Shown one piece after another: positions 34,229 through 44,693 of a stretch of DNA of 64,000 bases (position 1 is the stretch's first letter; each line of letters starts with the position of its first letter). Location of the stretch: the NCBI RefSeq assembly GCF_002946835.1, contig NZ_CP026652.1, positions 6,386,001 through 6,450,000 of the forward strand, given 5' to 3'. The notes under the pieces are model-generated. The model was not told where the DNA came from, ran no database searches, and saw only the letters and a program-made list of their open reading frames with translations. The position numbers and the translations under genes were made by a program. The stretch is from Streptomyces dengpaensis. GTDB lineage: Bacteria > Actinomycetota > Actinomycetes > Streptomycetales > Streptomycetaceae.

Positions 34229-35554
34229 ATTCACGCACCCCGTTCACCCCAGCTTCGCCGGCGCGGCGCACGCGCCCTCACGGCGGCCGTCGTGGCCGCC
34301 GCGGCCTTCGCCGCCGGCTCGTTCGAGGCCGCACGCTCGGCCCCCTTTTCCTCCGCAACCGAGAAGACCGGGAGCGCCGACCACACCGTCCGGGTCACCT
34401 ATCTCGGCCACGAGTTCGTCGTCCCCGCCTCCTGGCAGATCGTGGACCTGGAGGAGGAGCCGGACGCCTGTGTCCGGTTCGACCGGCACGCCGTGTATCT
34501 CGGCACGCCCGGCGCCCGGCAGGACTGCCCGGCGCAGGCCAAGGGACGTACCGAAGCGCTCCTGATCCAGCCGGCCCCCGACCCCGCCGCCAGGAGCTCC
34601 GTCACCGAGAACCGCACGGCCCGCACCTACCGGGCCACCATGGGCAACATCACCGTGACCGCCGCGTACGGGGACGACGGCGACGACCGTATGACGATCC
34701 AGGACATCCTGAGCAGCGCCGGTCTGCCCGTCCCGGCCGAGGACGCCGAAGAGGCCGAGGAGACCGAGCAGACCGAGGACGCCGAGGAGACCGAGAAGAC
34801 CGAGGACGCCGGGGAGAACGAGAAGATCCCCGGCGTGGCCGCCACGACGCCCCTCCCCGTCGATGCGACGTCCTACCGGGGCACGGGCTTCGACGCCTGC
34901 ACCGCCCCGAGCCAGTCGTCGATGGACGCCTGGCGTTCCGCGTCCGGCTACCGCGCCGTGGGCATCTACATCGGCGGGATCAACCGCGCCTGCTCCCAGA
35001 CGAGACTCACGGCGACATGGGTGCGCAAGCAGTACACGAACGGCTGGCGCTTCTTCCCGCTGTACGTCGGCCGGCAGCCCAGCTCCGACAGCGGCAGTTG
35101 CTTGGGCAGCTGCGCGGCGATCACCAATCCGGTGCCGCAGGGAACCGAGGCCGCCGACGACGCCGTCAAACAGGCCGCGGCGCTGGGGCTGGGCAAGGGC
35201 ACGGTGCTGTACAGCGACGTGGAGCACTACACGCCCGGAGGTGCCGCCACCGACCAGGTGCTCGCCTACCTCGAGGCCTACACCGAACGCCTGCACAAGC
35301 TGGGCTACCGCTCCGGCGCGTACGGCGGCGCCTCGTCCCTGGTCGCCGACCTGGTGGCCCACCGGAACGAGGTCACCCTGCCCGACGTGATCCACTTCGC
35401 CAGCTGGAACTACCTGTCGACCACCGACGACCCGGCGATCCCAGCGAGCATGTGGGCCGCGCACCAGCGCATCCACCAGTACGTGGGCAACTCGACCGAG
35501 ACGTACGGGGGTGTGACGATCAACATCGACCGCAACCGGCTGGACGTGGGCTAG
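34229..35554 (+). CDS. Secreted DUF1906 (Rv2525c-like glycoside hydrolase-like) protein
   Basis: The first standard start in frame (GTG 34292) would lose the basic n-region of the signal peptide and has no Shine-Dalgarno. The frame is open back to a stop at 34205. GAGGAG followed by 6 bases and ATT at 34229 gives M-I-H-A-P-R-S-P-Q-L-R-R-R-G-A, an ideal signal peptide start, so I propose an ATT start (441 residues). A linker rich in E-E-T-E/E-D-A repeats separates an N-terminal domain from the C-terminal DUF1906 domain (Y-R-G-T-G-F-D-A-C-T through V-E-H-Y). The TIM-barrel fold resembles lysozyme-like hydrolases. Similar proteins are Tat-exported in mycobacteria. Confidence 0.85.
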   Translation: MHAPRSPQLRRRGARALTAAVVAAAAFAAGSFEAARSAPFSSATEKTGSADHTVRVTYLGHEFVVPASWQIVDLEEEPDACVRFDRHAVYLGTPGARQDCPAQAKGRTEALLIQPAPDPAARSSVTENRTARTYRATMGNITVTAAYGDDGDDRMTIQDILSSAGLPVPAEDAEEAEETEQTEDAEETEKTEDAGENEKIPGVAATTPLPVDATSYRGTGFDACTAPSQSSMDAWRSASGYRAVGIYIGGINRACSQTRLTATWVRKQYTNGWRFFPLYVGRQPSSDSGSCLGSCAAITNPVPQGTEAADDAVKQAAALGLGKGTVLYSDVEHYTPGGAATDQVLAYLEAYTERLHKLGYRSGAYGGASSLVADLVAHRNEVTLPDVIHFASWNYLSTTDDPAIPASMWAAHQRIHQYVGNSTETYGGVTINIDRNRLDVG

Positions 35555-35664
35555 CGCGCCCCTCTCCGGGCGGCCGCACGGACCTGCCCTGCGGCCGCCC
35601 GGAGCACCCCGATAGAGCGCCCCGTGTCTCAATTGATGAGCAAGTGAAGGGACGCCCGACATGA

Positions 35665-37035
<1,371 letters not shown>

Positions 37036-37068
37036 CGGACCGGTGGCCTTTCCACCTGTTACCGGCGC

Positions 37069-37112
37069 GTGAGGTGGGGTGCGGATCACATGCGATCCGC
37101 ACCCCACCTCAC
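37069..37112 (+). terminator. Intrinsic terminator after DAHP synthase
   Basis: Arms GTGAGGTGGGGTGCGGATC and GATCCGCACCCCACCTCAC form a perfect 19-bp stem with a small loop, followed by TTTTGCG. One of the clearest rho-independent terminators in the window. Confidence 0.93.
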
Positions 37113-37135
37113 TTTTGCGTGTCCTGCGCGGCGGG

Positions 37136-37154
37136 TAAGGTTAGGTTTGCCTCA
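37136..37154 (+). promoter_or_regulatory. Probable iron box (DmdR/IdeR operator)
   Basis: TAAGGTTAGGTTTGCCTCA matches the DmdR/IdeR consensus TTAGGTTAGGCTAACCTAA at 14 of 19 positions, mainly in the left half. It lies 67 bp upstream of the bfd start, where an iron-dependent repressor would act. Iron control fits the function of Bfd. Confidence 0.75.
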
Positions 37155-37220
37155 CCGATCAGCGGGCATCCGGTTCATCGGTACGGCACGAACCATGAAC
37201 CCTGTCGGGAGGTGACCCGC

Positions 37221-37463
37221 GTGTACGTCTGCAACTGCTTCGGTGTGACCGAGGCGCAGGTGAGGCAGCATGCGGCGGACGGCGCCTGCACCCCCCGCCA
37301 GATAGCGTCGGCATGCAAGGCGGGCACGGACTGCGGTTCGTGCGTCCGCCGCATTCAGGCCCTGCTGGGCCGGGGCGCGTGCCCGCGCCGCGAGCTCGCG
37401 GACGAAGGGCGGCCGGTTCTCTCGGAGGTCCGGATGCCCGCGGCGCTGGAAGAGGCCGCCTAG
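37221..37463 (+). CDS. bfd: Bacterioferritin-associated ferredoxin-like protein
   Basis: 80 residues from the GTG at 37221, preceded by GGGAGG. The [2Fe-2S] ligands of the BFD-like fold are visible: V-C-N-C-F at the N-terminus and C-G-S-C-V with K-A-G-T-D before it. Bfd reduces bacterioferritin and releases its iron. It is convergent with bfr (stops about 50 bp apart) and has an iron box upstream, so it should be expressed when iron is low. Confidence 0.93.
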   Translation: MYVCNCFGVTEAQVRQHAADGACTPRQIASACKAGTDCGSCVRRIQALLGRGACPRRELADEGRPVLSEVRMPAALEEAA

Positions 37464-37480
37464 CCGCCGACTGTGCGGTT

Positions 37481-37530
37481 GGCTGTCCGGCCGCTCGGCT
37501 CTGTCCGGCCGCTCAGCTGTCCGGCTGCTC
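37481..37530 (-). repeat. Tandem repeat at the bfr 3' end
   Basis: Three units of 16-18 bp. On the bfr strand they read GAGCAGCCGGACAGCT, GAGCGGCCGGACAGAGCC and GAGCGGCCGGACAGCC. The bfr stop codon straddles the junction of the first and second unit (AGC-TGA-GCG), so the last codons are repeated beyond the gene. Confidence 0.8.
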
Positions 37531-37992
37531 GATCTGCTGCGCGATGTAGAGCGCCTCACCGAGCTTCTCGATCAGCTCCAGGTGCGTGTCCAGATAGTCG
37601 ATGTGGTGCTCCTCGTCCGCGAGGATCGACTCGAAGATGTTCGCCGACGTGATGTCGCCCTTCGTACGCATCACCTCGATCCCGCGCCTGAGGCGGTCGA
37701 TCGCCTCGACCTCCACCTGCCGGTCGGCCTGGAACATCTCGGTGACCGTCTGGCCGACCCGTACATGGAACAGCCGCTGGTAGTTCGGCAGGCCGTCCAG
37801 CATGAGGATGCGCTCGGTGAGCATGTCCGCGTGCTTCATCTCGTCGATGGATTCTTCACGCGTGTACTTGGCGAGCTTCGTCCAGCCCTTGTTGTCCTGG
37901 ATGCGGTAGTGCAGCCAGTACTGGTTGATCGCCGTCAGCTCGCCGGTGAGCTGTTCGTTCAGAAACTCGAGGACCTCGGGGTCGCCCTGCAT
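37513..37992 (-). CDS. bfr: Bacterioferritin
   Basis: 159 residues; the ATG follows AAGGAG. All ferroxidase ligands occur at E. coli Bfr numbering: Glu18, Glu51, His54, Glu94, Glu127 and His130. The axial heme ligand Met52 is present in D-E-M-K-H, so heme-binding 24-mers are expected. It stores iron in the cytoplasm. It lies next to the bfd gene that serves its iron release. Its last codons belong to a short tandem repeat. Confidence 0.97.
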   Translation of the reverse strand: MQGDPEVLEFLNEQLTGELTAINQYWLHYRIQDNKGWTKLAKYTREESIDEMKHADMLTERILMLDGLPNYQRLFHVRVGQTVTEMFQADRQVEVEAIDRLRRGIEVMRTKGDITSANIFESILADEEHHIDYLDTHLELIEKLGEALYIAQQIEQPDS

Positions 37993-38148
37993 CGCAGCGG
38001 CTCCTTCCAAGCGGGGGACTGGGCAGGATGGGCCGCATCTTCGCACCGGCATACGAGGTCGTCCAGTAAGTGCACGCTTAGTAGGAGTTGTCCGAATCTG
38101 GCCAACGGCTGGTCATGTGCACTGTCCTGGGTCTGTCAGGATGGAGGC

Positions 38149-38781
38149 ATGGGTCAGCCGGTGGAGCGTGAATCTGGACAAGCGGCACAGTCGGAGCTCC
38201 CGCCGGGGCAGCGACTGCAGCGCGGCTGGCCTGTCACGCACTACGGGCCCGTACCCAAGTTCCGCCCCGAACGCTGGGACTTCAGGGTCTTCGGCGCCGC
38301 CGCCGACGGCGAGAAGCACTCCTGGACCCACGAGGAATTCACGGCCCTGCCGTACGCCTCCGTCGTGGCCGATCTGCACTGCGTCACGAAGTTCAGCATG
38401 CTCGGGGCCGAATGGGGCGGCATCCCGGCCCGTACGATCCTGGAGATCGCCCCGCCCGCGCCCGACGTCACCCATGTGATGGTCTGGGCCGAGTACGGGT
38501 TCAGCTCGAACCTCAGCCTGTCGGACTTCGCCTCCGACCGCACGATCTTCGCCACCCACAAGGACGGCGAGCTCCTGACGGCGGAACACGGCTACCCGCT
38601 TCGCCTCATCGTCCCCCACCGGTACGCCTGGAAGGGCCCCAAGTGGGTCCGCGGCGTCGAGTACATGACGGCCGACCGCCGCGGCTTCTGGGAGGAGCGC
38701 GGCTACCACAACATCGGCGACCCCTGGCGCGAGCAGCGCTACTCGTACCAGGAGGAGCCCGGGGACGGGCCCGAGCTCTGA
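38149..38781 (+). CDS. Molybdopterin-dependent (sulfite oxidase-type) oxidoreductase
   Basis: 210 residues from the ATG at 38149; a GGAGG lies very close to it. The Oxidored_molyb fold is recognisable: F-R-P-E-R-W-D-F-R-V-F-G, then D-L-H-C-V-T-K-F-S with Cys78 as the likely Mo ligand, and Y-P-L-R-L-I-V-P-H-R-Y-A-W-K-G. It lacks the dimerisation domain of full sulfite oxidases and has no signal peptide, so it is a short cytoplasmic member with unknown substrate. It is divergent from bfr. Confidence 0.87.
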   Translation: MGQPVERESGQAAQSELPPGQRLQRGWPVTHYGPVPKFRPERWDFRVFGAAADGEKHSWTHEEFTALPYASVVADLHCVTKFSMLGAEWGGIPARTILEIAPPAPDVTHVMVWAEYGFSSNLSLSDFASDRTIFATHKDGELLTAEHGYPLRLIVPHRYAWKGPKWVRGVEYMTADRRGFWEERGYHNIGDPWREQRYSYQEEPGDGPEL

Positions 38782-38839
38782 CTCCCCGGGGCGCTCCGGC
38801 GTCAGTCGTACTCCTCGGGACGCTCCGGACGTCAGCCGT
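38782..38839 (-). repeat. Tandem duplication spanning the nfo stop
   Basis: Two imperfect 29-bp units, 38782-38810 and 38811-38839, with cores CGGGGCGCTCCGGCGTCAG and CGGGACGCTCCGGACGTCAG. The nfo stop (38832-38834) lies in the second; the equivalent TCA of the first would be a second stop on the reverse strand. Confidence 0.78.
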
Positions 38840-39701
38840 CGCGCAGCTTCTTCAGGCGCTCCACGTCCGAGGCGTGCCCCTCCTTCCCGCCCGGCGTCTC
38901 GATGATCAGGGGTACGCCCTCAGTGGCGGGGTGGGTCATCAGGGCGCGGAACGGGTCCTCGCCTATGTGGCCGGAGCCGATGTTGGCGTGCCGGTCCTTG
39001 TGGGCGCCGACCACGTCCTTGGAGTCGTTGGCGTGGATCAGCTTGAGCCGGCCCTCGCCGACCGTGTCGACCAGCAGGTCGAGGGTCTGGTGCATCCCGC
39101 TCGGCCCGGTCAGATCGTGGCCCGCCGCGAAGACGTGGCAGGTGTCGAGGCAGACGCCGAGCTTCGGATGGGCGTCGAGCGCCTCGAAGTACGGCCCGAA
39201 GTCCCAGGTGCGCGAGCACAGGGAGGCACCCTGACCGGCCGTCGACTCCAGGAGGAGGTACGGGTCGTCGTCGTGGGTCAGCTCGTCCAGCAGCGGCAGC
39301 ATGTGCTCACGTACCTGCTTGAGGGCGACGCCCCGCTCCCGGCCGCCGGTGGCGCTCCCGGTGTGCACGACCACACCCAGGGCGCCGATCTCCCGCCCGC
39401 GCCGCAGTGAGTGCCGCAGCGACTCCACCGACTTCTCGACCGTCGCCTCGGTGTGTGAGCCGAAGTTGACCAGATACGGGGCATGGACGTACGCGGGGAT
39501 CGACTCGGCGGCGCAGGCGGCGCGGAACTCCTCGTCCTGACGCGGGATTCCGGCGGGCGTCGCCCAGCCGCGCGGGTTGGCGACGAAGACCTGGACCGTC
39601 TCGGCCTTGAGTTCGCGGGCATAGGAGAGGCCGACAGAGTTGAGGCCGCCGGCCACGGGGACATGGCCGCCTACGGGGTTGCGGAGCTGCTTGCTGGTCA
39701 C
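38832..39701 (-). CDS. nfo: Deoxyribonuclease IV (endonuclease IV)
   Basis: 289 residues from a GTG. The AP-endonuclease family 2 zinc ligands are carried by H-A-P-Y-L-V-N-F, V-V-H-T-G-S, L-L-E-S-T, L-D-T-C-H, H-A-N-D-S-K, R-H-A-N-I-G-S-G-H-I-G and I-I-E-T-P-G. It cleaves DNA at abasic sites during base-excision repair in the cytoplasm. Its end runs into a tandem duplication. It is convergent with the molybdopterin oxidoreductase and follows the kinase gene in the other region. Confidence 0.95.
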   Translation of the reverse strand: MTSKQLRNPVGGHVPVAGGLNSVGLSYARELKAETVQVFVANPRGWATPAGIPRQDEEFRAACAAESIPAYVHAPYLVNFGSHTEATVEKSVESLRHSLRRGREIGALGVVVHTGSATGGRERGVALKQVREHMLPLLDELTHDDDPYLLLESTAGQGASLCSRTWDFGPYFEALDAHPKLGVCLDTCHVFAAGHDLTGPSGMHQTLDLLVDTVGEGRLKLIHANDSKDVVGAHKDRHANIGSGHIGEDPFRALMTHPATEGVPLIIETPGGKEGHASDVERLKKLRDG

Positions 39702-39750
39702 ACCCTTCAGGGTGTCACGTGCTTTCGGGGGCCCGGTCGGCGGACCTCGT

Positions 39751-39813
39751 GGACGGCCTCAATGGACGTCGGACGGCCTCAGCGGATGTCGACGGACCGC
39801 CTCAGCGGACCTC
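39751..39813 (-). repeat. Tandem repeat at the kinase 3' end
   Basis: Three units: GGACGGCCTCAATGGACGTC (39751-39770), GGACGGCCTCAGCGGATGTC (39771-39790) and a 23-bp version at 39791-39813 that contains the kinase stop (39802-39804). The outer two look like degraded copies of the gene's last codons, including the TGA. Confidence 0.8.
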
Positions 39814-41754
39814 GATGGTGATCGACGACCCCTTGGGCGCCGTCTCGCCGCCCTCCACCGACTGGCTCTTGACCTCGTCCCCGAAGAGCCCGAGCAGCCC
39901 GCGGTCCACGTCGACCACGAACCCGGCGGCCTCCAGCTCCTGCGTCGCGTCCTCCACGCTGTCGCCCACGACGTCCGGGACCTCGACCATCTCGGGGCCC
40001 TTGGAGACCGTCAGCGTCACCGTGTCGCCCTCGGCGGCCTCGCGGCCCGCGCCCGGCGACTGCTCGGCGACCTCGCCCCTGTCGAACTCCGAGGTGACCG
40101 TCTCCGGGGAGATCTTCACCCTCAGGCCCGATTCCCGGAGCTCCGCCGTGGCGTCCTCGACGGACGAGCCCGTGACCTCGGGCACCTCCACCGGGCTGCC
40201 CTTGCTGACGGTGAGGGCGACGGCCGAACCGGCACGCCGCTTCGTGCCCGAGTCCGGGTCCGTGCGGATCACGAAGCCCTTGGGGACGTCCTCGTCGAAC
40301 TCCCGGGTGACCATGCCCGCGGCGAGGCCGTTGTCCTTCAGCACTTCCTTCGCCTTGAAGAGGGCGAAGCCCTTCAGATCGGGCACCTTCACCGTCTCCG
40401 GGCCGTCCGAGATGGTCAGCGTCACGGAGTCGTTGTCGCGGATCCGGGCGCCGATCTCCGGGTCGGTGCGGATGACGGTGCCGCGCTTCACGGTGTCGCT
40501 GTACTCGTGCTTGACCTCACCGACGTCGAGCCCGGCCTTCGCCAGCCGGTCCTCGGCCTCGGCCTGAGTCTTGGTGAGGATCGCCGGGACCCTGGTGAAC
40601 TGGCCGGAGTTGATGTACCAGACGCCCGCGCCGAGGCCGAGCACCAGCACGATGGCGGCGACCACCGCGAGCACCCCGCGCTGGTGCCGCGGGGCGCGCC
40701 GCGAGGGGGCGACCGGCGCGGATTCGAACCGGCTGGTGTGCTCGAACCGGCTGGTCCGGCCGAGGCCGGAGTTGTCGTCCTCGTGCTCGTCCTCGTTCAC
40801 CGGCAGCAGGCGCGGCACGGTCAGCGAGCGCGGGATCACGCTCGTACGGTCCTCGGCGATGTCGTGGCCCGCGGCAAGAGCCCCCGGCGGTACGGCGTCG
40901 AGCTGCTCGTCGGTGAGTCCGGCCCGCGCCCCCAGGACCTGGCCGAGCAGCGCCGCCGCGTCGTGCGGGCGCACCTCGGGATTGCGGGCGGTCGCCGTGG
41001 TGACCAGCTCGTCGAGCTCGTACGGCATCCCCGGCACGGCGGCCGACGGCGGCGGTACGTCCGCGTGGAGGTGCTGGTAGAGCACCTGCGCGGGGGAGTC
41101 GCCGGAGTGGGGCTTGTCGCCGGTGAGCATCTCGTAGAGGACGACCCCGCACGCGTAGACGTCGACGCGGGGGTCGGCGGTGCCGTGCTCGATCTGCTCG
41201 GGGGCGAGGTACGAAACGGTGCCGAGGACGGCTCCCGTCGTATGCGTCACGGTGTCCACGGCCCGTACGAGGCCGAAGTCCGCCACCTTGACCCGGCCGT
41301 CGTCCCCTATCAGGACGTTCTCCGGCTTCATGTCGCGGTGCACGAACCCGGCGCGGTGCGCGGCGCCGAGCGCGGCGAGTACCGGCTCCAGGATGTCGAG
41401 CGCGGCCCGCGGCTGCAGGGCGCCGCGCTCGCGCAGGACGTCACGCAGGGTGCATCCGGCGATGTACTCCATGGCCAGATAGACGTACGACCCGTCCGTC
41501 CCCTGGTCGAAGACCTGCACCACATTGGGGTGCGCGAGCCTGGCCACCGACTTGGCCTCGCGGATGAAGCGCTCGACGAAGGAACCGTCGGCGGCCAGCG
41601 ACGGGTGCATCACCTTGAGCGCGAGCACGCGGTCGAGGCGGGTGTCCAGGGCCCTGTAGACCGTGGCCATCCCGCCGACCGCGATGCGTGCGTCGACGCG
41701 ATACCGGCCGTCGAGCATCTGCCCGACAAGCGGGTCCTGAAGGGTCGTGTCCAC
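39802..41754 (-). CDS. PASTA-domain serine/threonine protein kinase
   Basis: 650 residues from the GTG at 41754. A TAGACT -10 box (41762-41767 on this strand) ends 7 bases before it and there is no Shine-Dalgarno, so the mRNA is probably leaderless. Kinase landmarks: G-G-M-A loop, catalytic Lys47, H-R-D141-M-K-P-E-N and D159-F-G. One transmembrane helix (about 360-380) leads to four extracellular PASTA repeats (about 387-650) starting with V-P motifs. PknB-like kinases sense muropeptides or lipid II. The nearby Rv2175c-like protein is a possible substrate. Confidence 0.95.
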   Translation of the reverse strand: MDTTLQDPLVGQMLDGRYRVDARIAVGGMATVYRALDTRLDRVLALKVMHPSLAADGSFVERFIREAKSVARLAHPNVVQVFDQGTDGSYVYLAMEYIAGCTLRDVLRERGALQPRAALDILEPVLAALGAAHRAGFVHRDMKPENVLIGDDGRVKVADFGLVRAVDTVTHTTGAVLGTVSYLAPEQIEHGTADPRVDVYACGVVLYEMLTGDKPHSGDSPAQVLYQHLHADVPPPSAAVPGMPYELDELVTTATARNPEVRPHDAAALLGQVLGARAGLTDEQLDAVPPGALAAGHDIAEDRTSVIPRSLTVPRLLPVNEDEHEDDNSGLGRTSRFEHTSRFESAPVAPSRRAPRHQRGVLAVVAAIVLVLGLGAGVWYINSGQFTRVPAILTKTQAEAEDRLAKAGLDVGEVKHEYSDTVKRGTVIRTDPEIGARIRDNDSVTLTISDGPETVKVPDLKGFALFKAKEVLKDNGLAAGMVTREFDEDVPKGFVIRTDPDSGTKRRAGSAVALTVSKGSPVEVPEVTGSSVEDATAELRESGLRVKISPETVTSEFDRGEVAEQSPGAGREAAEGDTVTLTVSKGPEMVEVPDVVGDSVEDATQELEAAGFVVDVDRGLLGLFGDEVKSQSVEGGETAPKGSSITIEVR

Positions 41755-41887
41755 GCAGGGGAGTCTACGAGCCGCCACTGTCACGACACCCCGTTCGCCC
41801 GATACCGGGGCGCGACTGCAGCGGACCTGTGACGCATGCCGCGGCCGCCCCTGGCGAGAACGCTTCCGGCCAAAGGCCGGCCGAAGG

Positions 41888-42685
<798 letters not shown>

Positions 42686-42886
42686 TCAGCCTCCTTGGAC
42701 GGCGGTGAGGACTTCGACACGGTCTCCCTCGGAGAGGGCGGTGGACGACCACTGCGCGCGCGGGACGACGGTTTCGTTGAGCGCGGCGGCGACACCGGAC
42801 GGCGCGGCGGTGAGGGTGGCGACGAGCGCGTCGAGAGCGGTGCCCTCGGCGATGCGCTGTCGCTCTCCGTTGACGAAGACGTTCAT
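42686..42886 (-). CDS. thiS: Sulfur carrier protein ThiS
   Basis: 66 residues, ubiquitin-like, ending in the required Gly-Gly that is adenylated and converted to a thiocarboxylate. It starts M-N-V-F-V-N-G-E and overlaps the thiO end by 4 bp. It donates sulfur to ThiG. A too-short gene by usual filters, but both its C-terminus and context are unambiguous. Confidence 0.96.
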   Translation of the reverse strand: MNVFVNGERQRIAEGTALDALVATLTAAPSGVAAALNETVVPRAQWSSTALSEGDRVEVLTAVQGG

Positions 42887-44094
42887 GCGGGCTGCTCCGT
42901 GACGGCGGCGGCGCCGAAGCGCCGGGGCGTGAAGGGGCGGGCCTCGTCGGGGAGTTCGCCGGTGGTCAGGACGTGCGCCATCGCGTCGCCGGTAATGGGC
43001 GTGAGCAGGACGCCGTTGCGATAGTGCCCGGTGGCCAGCAGGAGGCCGTCCAGTTCGGTGGGGCCGAGCAGCGGCGCGTTGTCGGGCGAGCCGGGCCGCA
43101 GTCCCGCACGCGTCTCCGTGAGCGGCAGTTCGGTGATGCCCGGAACCAGCTCATGGGCGTCGCGCAGCAGCTGGTACACGCCGCCCGCGGTCACCGTCGT
43201 GTCCCAGCCCAGCTCCTCGCTGGTCGCGCCCACGACGAGCTCGCCGCTCTCGCGCGGCACCAGATAGACATGGCTTCCGCGGACGACGGCACGGACGGTA
43301 CGGCTCAGGAAGGGCGCGTACCGCTTCGGCACGGTCAGCCGCAGCACCTGCCCCTTCACGGGGCGCACGGGTGGCAGTACGTCGTCGGGAACCCCCGCCA
43401 GACGCCCGCTGAGGCTGCCTCCGGCGAGCACCACCTGGTCCGCGGCGAGCTCGGTGCCGTCCGTGGTGACCACTCCGGCCGCCCGGTCCCGTACGACGGT
43501 CAGCCGCTCCGCCCACGTCCGGTGGAACACCACTCCGGCCCGCTCGCACGCCGTGACCAGGGCCTTGGCGAGCCGGCGCGGATCGACCTGGTGGTCGCCG
43601 TCGACCCGTAGACCGCCGCGTACGCCGGGCGCGAGCATCGGCTCCAGACGGCGGCACTCGCGACCGCTCAGCCACTCCGAGTCGAGCCCCGACCGGTGTT
43701 GCAGGGCATGCAGTTCCCGCAGATGGGCGCGGTCGTCGGCGTCCAGCGCGACGGCCAGCGTGCCGCACTGGCGGTAGCCGAGGTCCTGGCCCGTCGCCTC
43801 GGTGAGCTCGGCGGCGAAGTCCGGATAGCGGCGCGCAGAGGCGAGGTTGAGGCCCAGCAGGGTCTGCTCGCCGTAGTGCAGTTCGGTGACGGCGGCGAGC
43901 ATTCCGGCGGCCACCTGGGCCGCGCCGCCGCCGGGTTCCGGGTCCACGAGAGCGGTGGTGAATCCGCGTTGCGCGGCCCGCCAGGCCGTCACCAGGCCGA
44001 TGATCCCGCCCCCGATGACAAGGACGTCTGATCCGTCTGATGTCCGTGACGACTGCGACGGATGCGACAGACGTGACGGATGTGTAGGCGACAT
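42883..44094 (-). CDS. thiO: Glycine oxidase (thiamine biosynthesis)
   Basis: 403 residues from the ATG 10 bp after the TPP riboswitch. An N-terminal S/R/T-rich stretch precedes the FAD-binding V-I-G-G-G-I-I-G-L. Family features of D-amino-acid/glycine oxidases follow: G-G-S-L-S-G, and a C-terminal G-H-Y-R-N-G-V. It supplies dehydroglycine to ThiG using oxygen. The Shine-Dalgarno GGAGGGG lies in the 3' part of the riboswitch, implying translational control by TPP. Confidence 0.94.
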   Translation of the reverse strand: MSPTHPSRLSHPSQSSRTSDGSDVLVIGGGIIGLVTAWRAAQRGFTTALVDPEPGGGAAQVAAGMLAAVTELHYGEQTLLGLNLASARRYPDFAAELTEATGQDLGYRQCGTLAVALDADDRAHLRELHALQHRSGLDSEWLSGRECRRLEPMLAPGVRGGLRVDGDHQVDPRRLAKALVTACERAGVVFHRTWAERLTVVRDRAAGVVTTDGTELAADQVVLAGGSLSGRLAGVPDDVLPPVRPVKGQVLRLTVPKRYAPFLSRTVRAVVRGSHVYLVPRESGELVVGATSEELGWDTTVTAGGVYQLLRDAHELVPGITELPLTETRAGLRPGSPDNAPLLGPTELDGLLLATGHYRNGVLLTPITGDAMAHVLTTGELPDEARPFTPRRFGAAAVTEQPA

Positions 44095-44103
44095 GGGCGT
44101 CCA

Positions 44104-44196
44104 GCCCCTCCCTTCGCCGGCATGACCCGGATCAGGTTCGTACGGTCGGAGGCCGCCCAGCCTCCCTCTCAGCCCGGTGCGTCCGGGCTCCCGCGA
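44104..44196 (-). promoter_or_regulatory. TPP riboswitch (THI box)
   Basis: On the reverse strand the conserved blocks appear in order: CGGGCTGAGAGGGAGGCTGG, then GACCGTACGAACCTGATCCG, GGTCATGCCGGCGAAGGGAG and GGG. CTGAGA and ACCTGATC...GGTCATGCC are the classical TPP-binding core. The last bases are also the thiO Shine-Dalgarno, so TPP binding should block translation of thiO-thiS-thiG. Confidence 0.96.
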
Positions 44197-44256
44197 GTGC
44201 TTTACGTTGGCCACCCTAGCCCGCAGAGCGCCGACCTTGTAAGGGAGCCCCCGTCC

Positions 44257-44661
44257 ATGGCCCGCCCTCTCGTCTCCCACCACCACGCTCAAACGAGGGG
44301 CTCCGCCCCGCCCCATCGATCTCTGGACGGTCTCGTCCTCGCCCCGGTCGCCGACCAGGCACCAGGTCAGGTGGGCACCCGTACCCGCTTCACCTACCAC
44401 GAGAAGGACGGCGAGATCTGGGCCGAGTACGCGGGCGGCGATGTCGTACGTGGCCATCTCGTGGGTACCCGTGCGGGCGACCGCCTCGACGTCCGGTACG
44501 TGCAGCTGAAGCGCGACGGCGGCACCTCGTCGGGGCACTGCGTGTCCCGCGTGGTGGAGCTGCCCGACGGGCGCGTACGCCTGGAGGAGGCCTGGGAATG
44601 GGAGTCGCGGACGGGCAGCGGGACGAGCGTGGTGGAACAGGTCACCGAGCACGCCCCCTGA
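44257..44661 (+). CDS. Avidin-like (N-acetylglutamate-synthase-annotated) small protein
   Basis: 134 residues from the ATG at 44257, preceded by GGGAG. The domain reads T-R-F-T-Y-H-E-K-D-G-E-I-W-A-E-Y, V-R-G-H-L-V-G and D-V-R-Y-V-Q-L and ends E-E-A-W-E-W-E-S. It matches a small bacterial family often labelled N-acetylglutamate synthase, without evidence for that activity. It would be a beta-barrel of ligand-binding type. The gene is divergent from the TPP riboswitch and thiO. Confidence 0.8.
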   Translation: MARPLVSHHHAQTRGSAPPHRSLDGLVLAPVADQAPGQVGTRTRFTYHEKDGEIWAEYAGGDVVRGHLVGTRAGDRLDVRYVQLKRDGGTSSGHCVSRVVELPDGRVRLEEAWEWESRTGSGTSVVEQVTEHAP

Positions 44662-44677
44662 CTGACGAATTGTCAGT
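44661..44677 (+). promoter_or_regulatory. Inverted repeat in flavoprotein promoter region
   Basis: ACTGAC-GAATT-GTCAGT is a perfect 6+6 palindrome that begins in the stop codon of the preceding gene, 17 bp upstream of the flavoprotein GTG. The half-sites are identical to those of the TetR-type operator at 55155 but with 5 rather than 2 spacer bases. Candidate operator. Confidence 0.5.
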
Positions 44678-44693
44678 TGTCTATGGTGATCAG

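Noticed and set aside
44257..44661. Functional N-acetylglutamate synthase
   Set aside because: The small avidin-like family is often given this name, but nothing in the sequence resembles a GNAT or ArgJ/ArgA active site.
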